Origin: Mesostigma viride
Lineage: Eukaryota; Streptophyta; Mesostigmatophyceae; Mesostigmatales; Mesostigmataceae
Length of the DNA stretch: 64,000 bases
Assembly: GCA_009746045.1 (NCBI GenBank)
Contig: RPFO01001941.1
Span: 85,882 to 149,881, forward strand
Direction of reading: 5' to 3'
The position numbers and the translations under genes are program-made. Under the pieces are notes generated by a model that saw only the letters and a list, made by a program, of their open reading frames with translations, did no database searches and was not told the origin of the DNA. Shown piece by piece: positions 39,875 to 48,553 of this stretch (within the stretch, counting starts at the first letter, position 1; each line of letters starts with the position of its first letter).

Positions 39875-41068
39875 TCAAGGCCAGCGCGCGCTCCCATCCG
39901 AGCGGACGCTCGTCGAACTCGGACGCCGGTATCGGCCGGGGGGGACCACGACGCTCGCGGGGGCGGCGAAGACCGGGGAGGAGGTATCCGGAGGCGGGAA
40001 AGGATGCGTCCCCTCCTGTGCGTCAGCCACGCCCGCGGCCAACATCTGCACGAGCTGATACACGGACATTCCCGGTACCGCGTACGAGACAGGATCGACA
40101 AACAGTCGCGAGGCGGACAGCGAGGAGGCGGGTAACTGGTACACGACAGGCGCAGGCGGGGGCGCTCCCCCGAACCCTCTCACTTGGTACGAGTCCAGGA
40201 GATGCGACACGTAGTTCAGCACCAGTTGTCGATTGCGTATCTGGGTGTCCGACGCCATGACGTCCTCGCCCACCTCCTTCGACAGCGCCGCCTTGACCAT
40301 CCCCTTGTAGGTCATGAGGCCGGTGTATCCAGCGTGGGGGTCGACCGCGACCAGCTGGCAAAAGTACGCGTGCCACTGGGGGACGTAGTCCCCGTCCAGC
40401 ATCATCATCGTCTCCCGCCCGGCTTCCCCGTTCTCCGCCAGCTGGATCATCATCTCCACCATCTCGGCCGCCATGCGCTCGAGTCCCATGACAAGCGAGG
40501 CCTTGTCCTTCTTCGCCTTGACGATCTCGGGATGGCGGAACAGATGGAGGGTCGACCGGCGTTGAAACCCTAAACGTTGGACCTGGCGGTCGAGCCGATT
40601 CAGCTCGACCTCGTTGAAGGCGTGCCGCGTGACAGGATCCTCGAAGGTCCCGGAATCCAGTATGAATTCCGCGAGCCTCGGAGCGTCGAACCCAATGACG
40701 GTCCTGTCCGGCAACACGAGCTTGAACACGCGGGATTTGTGCGGGAGCGGTTCGAGCATGATCATGTCCTCCTTGTTTTTCGGGAACAGGGCGACGTGCT
40801 TCTTGATGCGCGCGATCGCCTTGGCCCTCGCGAGGAACGTCCTCCTCGCCCATCGCTGGATCTTGCGCGCGGCCAGCACGGCGACCAGACTGGCTTCCGC
40901 CTGCCGCTTGGTGATCCATTTGGGGGTGACGAACCCCAGTTTCGTACACAGCTGACGGATATCGACCACCGTGAGCGGGGAGAACCGTCTCTTCCCTATA
41001 CCCTTCACGACCGACGCGTTCAAGGCCAGACTCCGACATATCCTAACAGGAGGTAGTTTTTTCCTCAT
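39875..41068 (-). CDS. IQ-motif/U-box-like protein
   Basis: 397 residues. An IQ-like helix (AARKIQRWARRTFLARAKAIARI) near residue 65 is followed by a segment resembling a U-box or the conserved 'dPvTR' block of NCLDV proteins (ILDSGTFEDPVTRHAFNEVELNRL). The C-terminal half is helical and Ala/Pro-rich. Families with this layout occur in chloro- and iridoviruses and are thought to be structural or ubiquitin-related. The last 20 residues may be wrong: a one-base shift in the G/C run near 39940 gives a better ending, LGWERALALMQGDVDSM, with a stop at 39849. The gene starts 16 bases from the edge of the 3-kb duplication. Confidence 0.65.
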   Translation of the reverse strand: MRKKLPPVRICRSLALNASVVKGIGKRRFSPLTVVDIRQLCTKLGFVTPKWITKRQAEASLVAVLAARKIQRWARRTFLARAKAIARIKKHVALFPKNKEDMIMLEPLPHKSRVFKLVLPDRTVIGFDAPRLAEFILDSGTFEDPVTRHAFNEVELNRLDRQVQRLGFQRRSTLHLFRHPEIVKAKKDKASLVMGLERMAAEMVEMMIQLAENGEAGRETMMMLDGDYVPQWHAYFCQLVAVDPHAGYTGLMTYKGMVKAALSKEVGEDVMASDTQIRNRQLVLNYVSHLLDSYQVRGFGGAPPPAPVVYQLPASSLSASRLFVDPVSYAVPGMSVYQLVQMLAAGVADAQEGTHPFPPPDTSSPVFAAPASVVVPPGRYRRPSSTSVRSDGSARWP

Positions 41069-41218
41069 TCCCTACAGAGCCCCCGGAGAATAATCCGTCG
41101 AGAGAGATGAGGAGGAGGAGCGAGAGGCGGCTTATCAACCCTTCCGACCGATGTCGGTTAGCCGACACGATCGTGTTGGAATGGGGTTACAAATATAACC
41201 GCCGCGTATATCGAGACG

Positions 41219-41466
41219 ATGGACGATTTCGAGATCGATCGGACGGCCATGGTCAAAATGTTCGAACAACTCGGCGGGCTACCGTCGGATCTGATCGACG
41301 CGCTCAAGGCCGCGGAAACGGACGCGGAGTTCATCGACGCGATCGAAACCATATCCCGACGGCGGTTATCGCCCCCCGCCGGCGCCCCGCACCCACCCCC
41401 ACCCCCAAACCCCAGAAAATGTGGCGCAAAATGGCGACGTTGAGAGCCAGGAGACGTTGTAAATAA
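41219..41466 (+). pseudogene. small acidic protein, frameshifted copy
   Basis: Same gene as 47415-47663 but missing one C in the run near 41387, so the last third is read in the wrong frame and stops early at 41443. The first 58 residues (MDDFEIDRTAMVKMFEQL...) are identical to the other copy. The promoter region CGTATATCGAGACG is kept. Confidence 0.65.
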
Positions 41467-41487
41467 CTTTATTTATCCGAATATGTA

Positions 41488-42297
41488 TCACAAAAGGTCC
41501 AAGTTCATGGCGGACTCGTGAGGACCGTTCACCACTATCAAATGGGCGATGGCGGAGGCCACCGCGTGGAACGGCGTCAACCCGCTGGCATGTTGGTACA
41601 CGTCCTTGGCGACCCCGAGTATGGCGTTCACGAGGGCTTCCGCGACTTCGCGCGTGACCCCCTTGGCCTGCACCATGGACGCGACGTGCACTAGGGAGCA
41701 GACGGCGACCACGTCCACGTCGGCGGCGTGCATGGCGGTGGCGAGGGCGAGTCGCAAGAGAGCGGAGTCGACGGGGTCGTCGCTTTGAGCTCTGCGTACG
41801 AAGTGCGACGCGAGCGTTTGCAAGACCCCGACTTGATCGACTTCCGCTACAAACTCGGACAACCGCGAGTCATGAAACAGGGCGACGGCGGAGTCAAAGT
41901 CCCCCGCGCGCTTCGAGAAGTCCGGCGCCGGCGCCTCGCCGTCTCGACGATCGTGGATTTCGGCGTCGACGGCGGCGTACAGGTCCCTCCACTGCGAGGG
42001 GGATATCGACATCCCGTCGAAACCGGACAGGTATTGCAAGGACGTTGAGCGGGCGACGGCGAACACCGGACACCCGTACTGTTCTCGCGCCTCTTTCGGG
42101 AACAGCAGAGCCCCGAGACACGCCCTGTGTAATTCGGCGACGTACGACTGCGGCACGTTTAACGGACAGGACTTGAGCGCGTACTTGCCCAATTCCTCGA
42201 CCATGGGCTGCAAGTAATCCGGGTCGACGACGGACCCTTCCATCATCATTTTGAACCTGGACAGGTTGGCGTGGAGGTTTCGGTCGATGCGCAACAT
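41488..42297 (-). CDS. helical protein, unknown (copy 1)
   Basis: 269 residues from the ATG at 42297 (MLRIDRNLHANL); the frame is open further upstream but across the divergent promoter. All-helical, with YLQPMVEELGKYALKSCPLNVP and a long Ala-rich C-terminal helical region; no membrane segment. The protein is identical to its copy at 47685-48494. TATA box CTATAAAAGG (minus strand, 42334-42343) lies 37 bases upstream. Function not recognised. Confidence 0.65.
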   Translation of the reverse strand: MLRIDRNLHANLSRFKMMMEGSVVDPDYLQPMVEELGKYALKSCPLNVPQSYVAELHRACLGALLFPKEAREQYGCPVFAVARSTSLQYLSGFDGMSISPSQWRDLYAAVDAEIHDRRDGEAPAPDFSKRAGDFDSAVALFHDSRLSEFVAEVDQVGVLQTLASHFVRRAQSDDPVDSALLRLALATAMHAADVDVVAVCSLVHVASMVQAKGVTREVAEALVNAILGVAKDVYQHASGLTPFHAVASAIAHLIVVNGPHESAMNLDLL

Positions 42298-42356
42298 GTT
42301 GGAGACAGAACGCTCGCCATGGGCTCTCGTTCGCCTTTTATAGCATCGGTATAGGA
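42298..42356. promoter_or_regulatory. divergent TATA promoter (also at 48495-48553)
   Basis: CCTTTTATAG (42334-42343) reads as a TATA box for the leftward gene, while GTATAG (42350-42355) is one base before the rightward ATG at 42357. The whole interval is duplicated unchanged in the second copy. Confidence 0.5.
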
Positions 42357-42820
42357 ATGGAAACACCGACACGACCGACACCGACGGTCACGAACGATTT
42401 GAAACCGCCCCGGATCGAGTCGTTCCAATCCGCGCCGCCCGCCACGCCTCCGCCGACGTCCGTACTGTACTTGTCGTTCGGCGGAGGGTACCGCGTCGCG
42501 AACCTCTTGTTCTTCCCTGTCATCTTCGCCGTCTTGGCGTTTTTCGTGGATAGGGCCCTCGTGCGACGCGTGAACAAGGAGAACCACCGGACGTTCCAAT
42601 TCCTTCGCGCTCTGCCACACGTTTTGTACGGAATCGTGACGTGCGTGATCTTCGTCCCCGACTGGATCCGCGCGGGTGGTTGCGCGCGTCGGCGTCCATC
42701 GCGATCGTTCTATACGTCAAGCTGGCGGTCTCCGCCTTCTACACGTCGGTGACGTCTCACGTGCTCCAGCGACTCCAGACGCGCTCCGTCGTGCGCGACG
42801 CGCAGACCGACGCGAAATAA
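42357..42820 (+). pseudogene. membrane protein, frameshifted copy 1
   Basis: Corresponds to the intact 154-residue gene at 48554-49018. One G is missing in the GGGG run of the GCGCGGGGTGG context (near 42675), so after about 104 residues the reading becomes arginine-rich nonsense ending at 42752. The N-terminal part with the hydrophobic segment LLFFPVIFAVLAFFVD is unchanged. Confidence 0.75.
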
Positions 42821-42838
42821 TTCTCTCCCCAACCGTCA

Positions 42839-43078
42839 ATGACGTCCCTTCTCCGCTGTTTCCGGCCACGCCAAGTGCACGCGAACAAGAACGAGGGGAC
42901 CGTGATCGCGGGGTCGCTCCTCCCGCCGGATCTCGTCGCCGACGCGTCGAAATCCTCGAAAAAAGGCTCGCGGCTTAAACCACATGATGCCAACGCACAC
43001 CCGCTTCCATCCGGACACCCTGGCCGCCCACTCCCGCTTCCTGGACCCTCTTCCTACATGGACGCCTCCCGGCACGGT
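42839..43078 (+). pseudogene. small gene cut by the LTR insertion
   Basis: Matches the frame at 49037-49327 (MTSLLRCFRPRQ...) up to the point of insertion, after which the frame runs into the retroelement and stops at 43096. One transition near 42988 separates the copies before that point. Confidence 0.5.
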
Positions 43079-43906
43079 TGTCAAAATATTCTGTAGAATG
43101 TATTGACCAGATTCCTATTTATACTTCCAATCACCTATATATTTTGCAGGTGTCGGAGTAGAGTTCCGGTCTTATGAAGCTTCCTCTTGGTGAACAAAAT
43201 GAGGCGATTTCAATGATATAATTCGCGTCTTTATTGTCCCAATATCCCGGCTAGCGGCCCTTGTACAAGGCCAGCTGCCATGGCTGCTCAAGTAGTGCTT
43301 AACATTAAGGAGCAAGAGGTCACAGCTATATGCTACATTGCGCACAAAGCACAAGTCACGAAACAAGCAATATCCGCCGTTAGATGTCTGGCGGCGCACT
43401 GCTGAACATCGGATGCATAGAGCACATGCATAACAGGCATGCACAAGCTAAAGGACCAAGGTTGCAGCGCCGGCGCCACTATACTCTACCATGTATATCT
43501 GATTTCTTTCTAGTGGCGCGGCTCATGCTGCTCGGCTCAACTTAGGTGTAAGAATTACAAGTGCAACGGCGCGGCGCGACGCCAGGACTAAACGCCACAA
43601 TGGTACGCATGGGAAAAATGTCAAAGTACCCATGCGGTGCATCAAGACTCAGTATAAGAAAAGTGGTACGACTGTCGGACGTCACAGCTAGTCCATCATA
43701 TCGTCCGTATAACAAAGTAGAAAATATTCCGTGCGGTTCAGTACAACAACATGCCCCAAGCCTAAACTATTAATTTAAGTGTGCCATAAATTAGGCGTAC
43801 GATGGGTGCAATTAAGTAGCGATGCAACCCAACCGTCGGCTAGAAAAATAATTGGTCACACTTAATCCAGCTAGCTATTCGGGCATAAGTGTCTATACCG
43901 CTGACA
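43079..43906 (-). repeat. 3' LTR
   Basis: 828 bp, TG...CA bounded on the element strand. Over two long stretches checked (43172-43444 and 43561-43773) it is identical to the other LTR at an offset of 2,372 bases. Small open frames inside it are present in both LTRs and are probably not genes. Confidence 0.88.
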
Positions 43907-44073
43907 CACCCCCGTGCCAGGATAGCTCAGCACAACAGGTATACATGTAATACATGTCTCAGGTACAGTGGGTCCAGCTGGATTGTCCTGCGGTAAATCA
44001 CCCCCGTGCTGTATACACAAACATGTTGTCAAACAAGTCGTTTCCTGTAGCCACCCAGGTGGGGTATAATGAC

Positions 44074-45021
44074 TCAGAGAACGGTCGCCAGGTTGTCTCC
44101 TCCCGTGTCGCCGCTGGTGGTGTGGAACACAAAACCAGGTGGCAGAGTTTCTGCCTCCTGTGTGGCGTGTGCTCGCTCCTTGGGCCGTAGGGATGGGTTC
44201 TTCCGCCAGCACTCGTCCTCGATGTGGCCGGGTCGCCGACAGAACTTGCAGCGCTTGCCCTTCTTCTCAGGCTCAGCCCCTGTGGCATAGGCTAGGCCTG
44301 GAGTTGTTGCAGCGGAGTCCTGCGGCTTGCCTGTGTTGGTGGTCTTGGCCCCGGGTCGAGGAATCTGATCGCTGGAAACCAGCATGTCGTAGATCTCCAG
44401 GAGCAGCTTGTGGATCTGCTCCAGGGTCATCCCCGGCAGGCGGCGGGCGGCCATGGCTGCACGGAACGCAGGCGGTAGTCCATTGATCATGCAATCGCGC
44501 CACTCGTTCCAGTCCATTGCCTCGCCCGCGTCCTCCAAGTCCTGCCGGAGGAACTTGCCACGTTGCCAGTACTGGTTGCAGGTCTCGCTCGACACTTGCA
44601 GGGAAATACGTTGGATCTCGCTCTTCTTGGCCAGTCGGTAGCTCTCGGTTTGGTAGGGCTGCCTCACCTCCGCCTGGAGTGCCTTAAACACGGAGCTGGC
44701 ACGTCGGTCAGTAACCAATCGCGCCACGCGTGCCCCTCGGCCCTTCATAAGGCTGATGATGGGTGTGAGCAGCGTTTTCTCGGCAGAAATCACATCAGGG
44801 TCGTTCACGTCGGCTGTGCCGTCGATGACGTCCTTGACATTGTATGCCTCGCACCCGGTAAGTAGCATATCCTCGAACTCGCGCCAGGTGGCGTAGTCTT
44901 CAAAAGGATCGAAGCGCGTCATGCTGCGGAAGTATTTTACAACCTCCTTAGCGCCCTTCGTTCTTGGGAGCTCATCGCGTGAAGGTGGGGTATTGGACGC
45001 ACCACCACTGCGTGTGTTCAT
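44074..45021 (-). CDS. retrotransposon Gag-like protein with CCHC zinc knuckle
   Basis: 315 residues from the ATG at 45021 (MNTRSGGASNTPPSRDELP). A helical gag core (YATWREFEDMLLTGCEAYNV ... NEWRDCMINGLPPAFRAAMAARRLPGMTLEQIHKLLLEIYDML) is followed by a zinc knuckle CKFCRRPGHIEDEC (C-x2-C-x4-H-x4-C) near residue 270. It ends about 30 residues later, before any protease motif. Gag coats the element RNA in virus-like particles; replication enzymes would have to come from a full-length relative elsewhere in the host. The frame is open upstream to 45171 but without a better start. Confidence 0.82.
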   Translation of the reverse strand: MNTRSGGASNTPPSRDELPRTKGAKEVVKYFRSMTRFDPFEDYATWREFEDMLLTGCEAYNVKDVIDGTADVNDPDVISAEKTLLTPIISLMKGRGARVARLVTDRRASSVFKALQAEVRQPYQTESYRLAKKSEIQRISLQVSSETCNQYWQRGKFLRQDLEDAGEAMDWNEWRDCMINGLPPAFRAAMAARRLPGMTLEQIHKLLLEIYDMLVSSDQIPRPGAKTTNTGKPQDSAATTPGLAYATGAEPEKKGKRCKFCRRPGHIEDECWRKNPSLRPKERAHATQEAETLPPGFVFHTTSGDTGGDNLATVL

Positions 45022-45101
45022 GGTGTACAAGAGGTAAAACAGGCGCTCCTCGCGCGGAAAGAAAGACTCGCAGCGGTGAAATAAAATGCGCCTTGGAAAG
45101 C

Positions 45102-45338
45102 TCACTCGAAAACAATGCCCTTTTCTTCCTTTAGATGCTTCAAATAGCTCAGTAACAAAGTGTTGAGCCACAGATAATCAATTGGGCAATCTGGGTTGTG
45201 TTCTCTGATGCCCTTTATGATCTCTTCTATCCACTGCTGCGCCTTAGCAGGGTTGATAAACGCTGATATTTTCCGCCCCTGAAATTCAATAGTTACTGTG
45301 GCAAAATCTGGCTGATCAGGCCCTTCCTCTGTGCTCAT
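45102..45338 (-). CDS. small ORF in the retroelement leader
   Basis: 78 residues (MSTEEGPDQPDFATVTIEF...) upstream of gag and overlapping its extended frame. Looks protein-like (ISAFINPAKAQQWIEEIIKG) but no family is recognised. Could be a leader peptide or a remnant. Confidence 0.4.
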   Translation of the reverse strand: MSTEEGPDQPDFATVTIEFQGRKISAFINPAKAQQWIEEIIKGIREHNPDCPIDYLWLNTLLLSYLKHLKEEKGIVFE

Positions 45339-45433
45339 CAGTACCCTTGCAAAAGTAGGCTGGAAAACTGGGCGTTTTTCTCCTTATAGGCGCTTCTTGT
45401 AGACGTTTCGTGGCTTGTGGAGGCGATTCGGAA

Positions 45434-45450
45434 CTTGGCTTTCGATACCA
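45434..45450 (-). other. primer-binding site, initiator tRNA-Met type
   Basis: On the element strand the 17 bases right after the 5' LTR read TGGTATCGAAAGCCAAG. The first seven (TGGTATC) match the start of the classic TGGTATCAGAGC site complementary to the 3' end of initiator tRNA-Met used by many Ty1/copia elements. Confidence 0.6.
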
Positions 45451-46278
45451 TGTCAAAATATTCTGTAGAATGTATTGACCAGATTCCTATTTATACTTCC
45501 AATCACCTATATATTTTGCAGGTGTCGGAGTAGAGTTCCGGTCTTATGAAGCTTCCTCTTGGTGAACAAAATGAGGCGATTTCAATGATATAATTCGCGT
45601 CTTTATTGTCCCAATATCCCGGCTAGCGGCCCTTGTACAAGGCCAGCTGCCATGGCTGCTCAAGTAGTGCTTAACATTAAGGAGCAAGAGGTCACAGCTA
45701 TATGCTACATTGCGCACAAAGCACAAGTCACGAAACAAGCAATATCCGCCGTTAGATGTCTGGCGGCGCACTGCTGAACATCGGATGCATAGAGCACATG
45801 CATAACAGGCATGCACAAGCTAAAGGACCAAGGTTGCAGCGCCGGCGCCACTATACTCTACCATGTATATCTGATTTCTTTCTAGTGGCGCGGCTCATGC
45901 TGCTCGGCTCAACTTAGGTGTAAGAATTACAAGTGCAACGGCGCGGCGCGACGCCAGGACTAAACGCCACAATGGTACGCATGGGAAAAATGTCAAAGTA
46001 CCCATGCGGTGCATCAAGACTCAGTATAAGAAAAGTGGTACGACTGTCGGACGTCACAGCTAGTCCATCATATCGTCCGTATAACAAAGTAGAAAATATT
46101 CCGTGCGGTTCAGTACAACAACATGCCCCAAGCCTAAACTATTAATTTAAGTGTGCCATAAATTAGGCGTACGATGGGTGCAATTAAGTAGCGATGCAAC
46201 CCAACCGTCGGCTAGAAAAATAATTGGTCACACTTAATCCAGCTAGCTATTCGGGCATAAGTGTCTATACCGCTGTCA
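45451..46278 (-). repeat. 5' LTR
   Basis: 828 bp, the promoter-bearing repeat in the element's direction. Its outer end reads ...CTGTCA on the plus strand against CTGACA in the other LTR, the only difference noticed. Confidence 0.88.
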
Positions 46279-46389
46279 CATTACAAGCCCCTCGCTTATC
46301 AGTTCCCAATCGAACCGAGATGAGTGAGCGAAAAAAAACGGATAAGATCCATTCATTGACAGGGGTTAATATGTAAATCTGTTGTATAC

Positions 46390-46809
46390 ATGTCTCCCGA
46401 AGTGCGCGACTTGGAACTAGAAGAACTGCACAGCGCCCAGTCGTCGTACATGAAGGAGGTCGGGGGGAGGAGAGAGGCGGTCGTGGGCAGTGCGGGGGGG
46501 ATAAAAGGCTCGTTCTTGCTGGACGAGAAGCACCGCAAGGTCATCGTGGTGAAGGAGTGGACCAAATGGGAACAAGGGGTGTCTGAACTTGCTCATTACA
46601 AAACGGAGTACCCAGGATACACTCTCGAGCTGCACCTGTTTCGGGGAAGCGGCTCTACAAACATGCCCCCCTCCTATCTGCAATTCGTCCGGTTCGTGTG
46701 CAAGAGTCACCGATTCCGAGTGACCATCCACAAGGGCGCGGTTTTCCCGCTTTCCACCCCGTGGTGGAAAACCTCCCACCTTTGTTGTTTTAAGCCGTCA
46801 TTTGGATAA
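46390..46809 (+). CDS. degenerate PD-(D/E)XK-like protein (copy 1)
   Basis: 139 residues, the ATG directly abutting GTATAC (46384-46389) with an A-run 50 bases upstream. The middle (GSFLLDEKHRKVIVVKEWTKWEQGVSELAHYKTEYPGYTLELHLF) follows the nuclease-like domain of the genes at 32392 and 55247 block by block. The E-V-K catalytic strand has become V-V-K and the preceding Asp context is altered, so it may bind but not cut. Identical to 49390-49809. The last 25 residues may be read-through of a hairpin-forming CCACC/GGTGG region (46756-46769). Confidence 0.6.
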   Translation: MSPEVRDLELEELHSAQSSYMKEVGGRREAVVGSAGGIKGSFLLDEKHRKVIVVKEWTKWEQGVSELAHYKTEYPGYTLELHLFRGSGSTNMPPSYLQFVRFVCKSHRFRVTIHKGAVFPLSTPWWKTSHLCCFKPSFG

Positions 46810-46818
46810 ACCCGCCAC

Positions 46819-47283
46819 TCACGCGCTGGTCTTGTGAGACGTCGGCAAGACACCGCCCCTTTCCAAGGCGTGGCGGAGACAGAGGGAGTCGATCACGTCC
46901 CGGATCGCGAACATCCCGGGCGTCTCCCCCGCCCTCACGTTCCAGGCGGCTCGTCTACACGCGCCGCCCAGGTTACGCCGGATCCAGTCCTCGTCGTCCC
47001 ACTCCACGCGCACGGAAGGGACGTGGTCCCACCCCTCGTCGCCGAAGACGTGATCCACGAGCGTGACGAAGACGAACTCGTCCAAACAGACGCAATTGTC
47101 AGCGTCGGACTCGGACTCGTGCTCGACCAACGTCGTCTCCAGGCGAGGACGTATCGCGCGATAATGGTCGGCGGCCAGAAGACAGAATTGGGTGGAGAGC
47201 GAGGAGGCGGACCTCTCGAATATCGACAAAAGCTCGTTCGCGTAAACGGTCGTGGGCAAGGCGAAACTTGACTCGAACACGGA
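46819..47283 (-). pseudogene. glycosyltransferase gene, 5' half removed by the duplication
   Basis: Identical to the C-terminal half of the intact 49819-50643 gene up to the duplication junction. There the sequence switches to the start of copy 2, so the N-terminal half and promoter are missing. The open frame continues into unrelated DNA to 47364. Confidence 0.8.
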
Positions 47284-47414
47284 GAATAATCCGTCGAGAG
47301 AGATGAGGAGGAGGAGCGAGAGGCGGCTTATCAACCCTTCCGACCGATGTCGGTTAGCCGACACGATCGTGTTGGAATGGGGTTACAAATATAACCGCCG
47401 CGTATATCGAGACG

Positions 47415-47663
47415 ATGGACGATTTCGAGATCGATCGGACGGCCATGGTCAAAATGTTCGAACAACTCGGCGGGCTACCGTCGGATCTGATCGACGCGCT
47501 CAAGGCCGCGGAAACGGACGCGGAGTTCATCGACGCGATCGAAACCATATCCCGACGGCGGTTATCGCCCCCCGCCGGCGCCCCCGCACCCACCCCCACC
47601 CCCAAACCCCAGAAAATGTGGCGCAAAATGGCGACGTTGAGAGCCAGGAGACGTTGTAAATAA
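47415..47663 (+). CDS. small acidic protein with basic tail
   Basis: 82 residues: an acidic helical N-terminus (FEIDRTAMVKMFEQLGGLPS, DALKAAETDAEFIDAIETI), a Pro-rich hinge and a basic C-terminus (MWRKMATLRARRRCK). The first part resembles a UBA-like three-helix bundle (MFEQLGGLPSDLIDALKAAETD), though this is tentative. GTATAT lies about 10 bases upstream. Intact version of the copy at 41219. Confidence 0.6.
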   Translation: MDDFEIDRTAMVKMFEQLGGLPSDLIDALKAAETDAEFIDAIETISRRRLSPPAGAPAPTPTPKPQKMWRKMATLRARRRCK

Positions 47664-47684
47664 CTTTATTTATCCGAATATGTA

Positions 47685-48494
47685 TCACAAAAGGTCCAAG
47701 TTCATGGCGGACTCGTGAGGACCGTTCACCACTATCAAATGGGCGATGGCGGAGGCCACCGCGTGGAACGGCGTCAACCCGCTGGCATGTTGGTACACGT
47801 CCTTGGCGACCCCGAGTATGGCGTTCACGAGGGCTTCCGCGACTTCGCGCGTGACCCCCTTGGCCTGCACCATGGACGCGACGTGCACTAGGGAGCAGAC
47901 GGCGACCACGTCCACGTCGGCGGCGTGCATGGCGGTGGCGAGGGCGAGTCGCAAGAGAGCGGAGTCGACGGGGTCGTCGCTTTGAGCTCTGCGTACGAAG
48001 TGCGACGCGAGCGTTTGCAAGACCCCGACTTGATCGACTTCCGCTACAAACTCGGACAACCGCGAGTCATGAAACAGGGCGACGGCGGAGTCAAAGTCCC
48101 CCGCGCGCTTCGAGAAGTCCGGCGCCGGCGCCTCGCCGTCTCGACGATCGTGGATTTCGGCGTCGACGGCGGCGTACAGGTCCCTCCACTGCGAGGGGGA
48201 TATCGACATCCCGTCGAAACCGGACAGGTATTGCAAGGACGTTGAGCGGGCGACGGCGAACACCGGACACCCGTACTGTTCTCGCGCCTCTTTCGGGAAC
48301 AGCAGAGCCCCGAGACACGCCCTGTGTAATTCGGCGACGTACGACTGCGGCACGTTTAACGGACAGGACTTGAGCGCGTACTTGCCCAATTCCTCGACCA
48401 TGGGCTGCAAGTAATCCGGGTCGACGACGGACCCTTCCATCATCATTTTGAACCTGGACAGGTTGGCGTGGAGGTTTCGGTCGATGCGCAACAT
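47685..48494 (-). CDS. helical protein, unknown (copy 2)
   Basis: Encodes the same 269 residues as 41488-42297, so both copies are potentially functional. All-helical and Ala-rich, without membrane segments. No family recognised. Confidence 0.65.
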   Translation of the reverse strand: MLRIDRNLHANLSRFKMMMEGSVVDPDYLQPMVEELGKYALKSCPLNVPQSYVAELHRACLGALLFPKEAREQYGCPVFAVARSTSLQYLSGFDGMSISPSQWRDLYAAVDAEIHDRRDGEAPAPDFSKRAGDFDSAVALFHDSRLSEFVAEVDQVGVLQTLASHFVRRAQSDDPVDSALLRLALATAMHAADVDVVAVCSLVHVASMVQAKGVTREVAEALVNAILGVAKDVYQHASGLTPFHAVASAIAHLIVVNGPHESAMNLDLL

Positions 48495-48553
48495 GTTGGA
48501 GACAGAACGCTCGCCATGGGCTCTCGTTCGCCTTTTATAGCATCGGTATAGGA

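Larger units (their letters stand above)
43079..46278 (-). mobile_element. non-autonomous gag-only LTR retrotransposon (TR-GAG-like)
   Basis: Two 828-bp direct repeats (43079-43906 and 45451-46278) bound a 1.5-kb interior with a gag-like gene but no protease, integrase or reverse transcriptase. The element reads leftward: 5' LTR at 45451-46278, a TGGTATC primer-binding site just inside it, gag, and a G-rich stretch (ACGGGGGTG) before the 3' LTR. The ends are TGTCA...TGACA. The repeats differ by a single base that I could find, so insertion is recent. It lies inside copy 1 of the 3-kb duplication; copy 2 is the empty site. No clean target duplication is seen: two bases (CA) of the empty site are missing and the outer end of one LTR has a changed base. 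Confidence 0.88.
41084..47279. repeat. tandem duplication, copy 1 (split by the LTR element)
   Basis: Sequence 41084-43078 reappears at 47280-49276 and sequence 46279-47279 reappears at 49279-50279. Without the inserted element both copies are about 3.0 kb and nearly identical. In the left part I see two single-base indels (a C-run near 41387 and a G-run near 42675) and two transitions (near 42538 and 42988). In the right part I see no difference. The junction at 47280-47283 shares CGGA with both outer ends, a 4-base microhomology. Confidence 0.9.

Noticed and set aside
43172-43773. Small open frames within the LTR (repeated at 45544 and 45933)
   Set aside because: Identical in both LTRs by duplication, with no coding features beyond chance length.
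43070-46285. A target-site duplication around the retroelement
   Set aside because: Comparison with the empty site in copy 2 shows no repeated bases; two bases are missing instead, so none is annotated.
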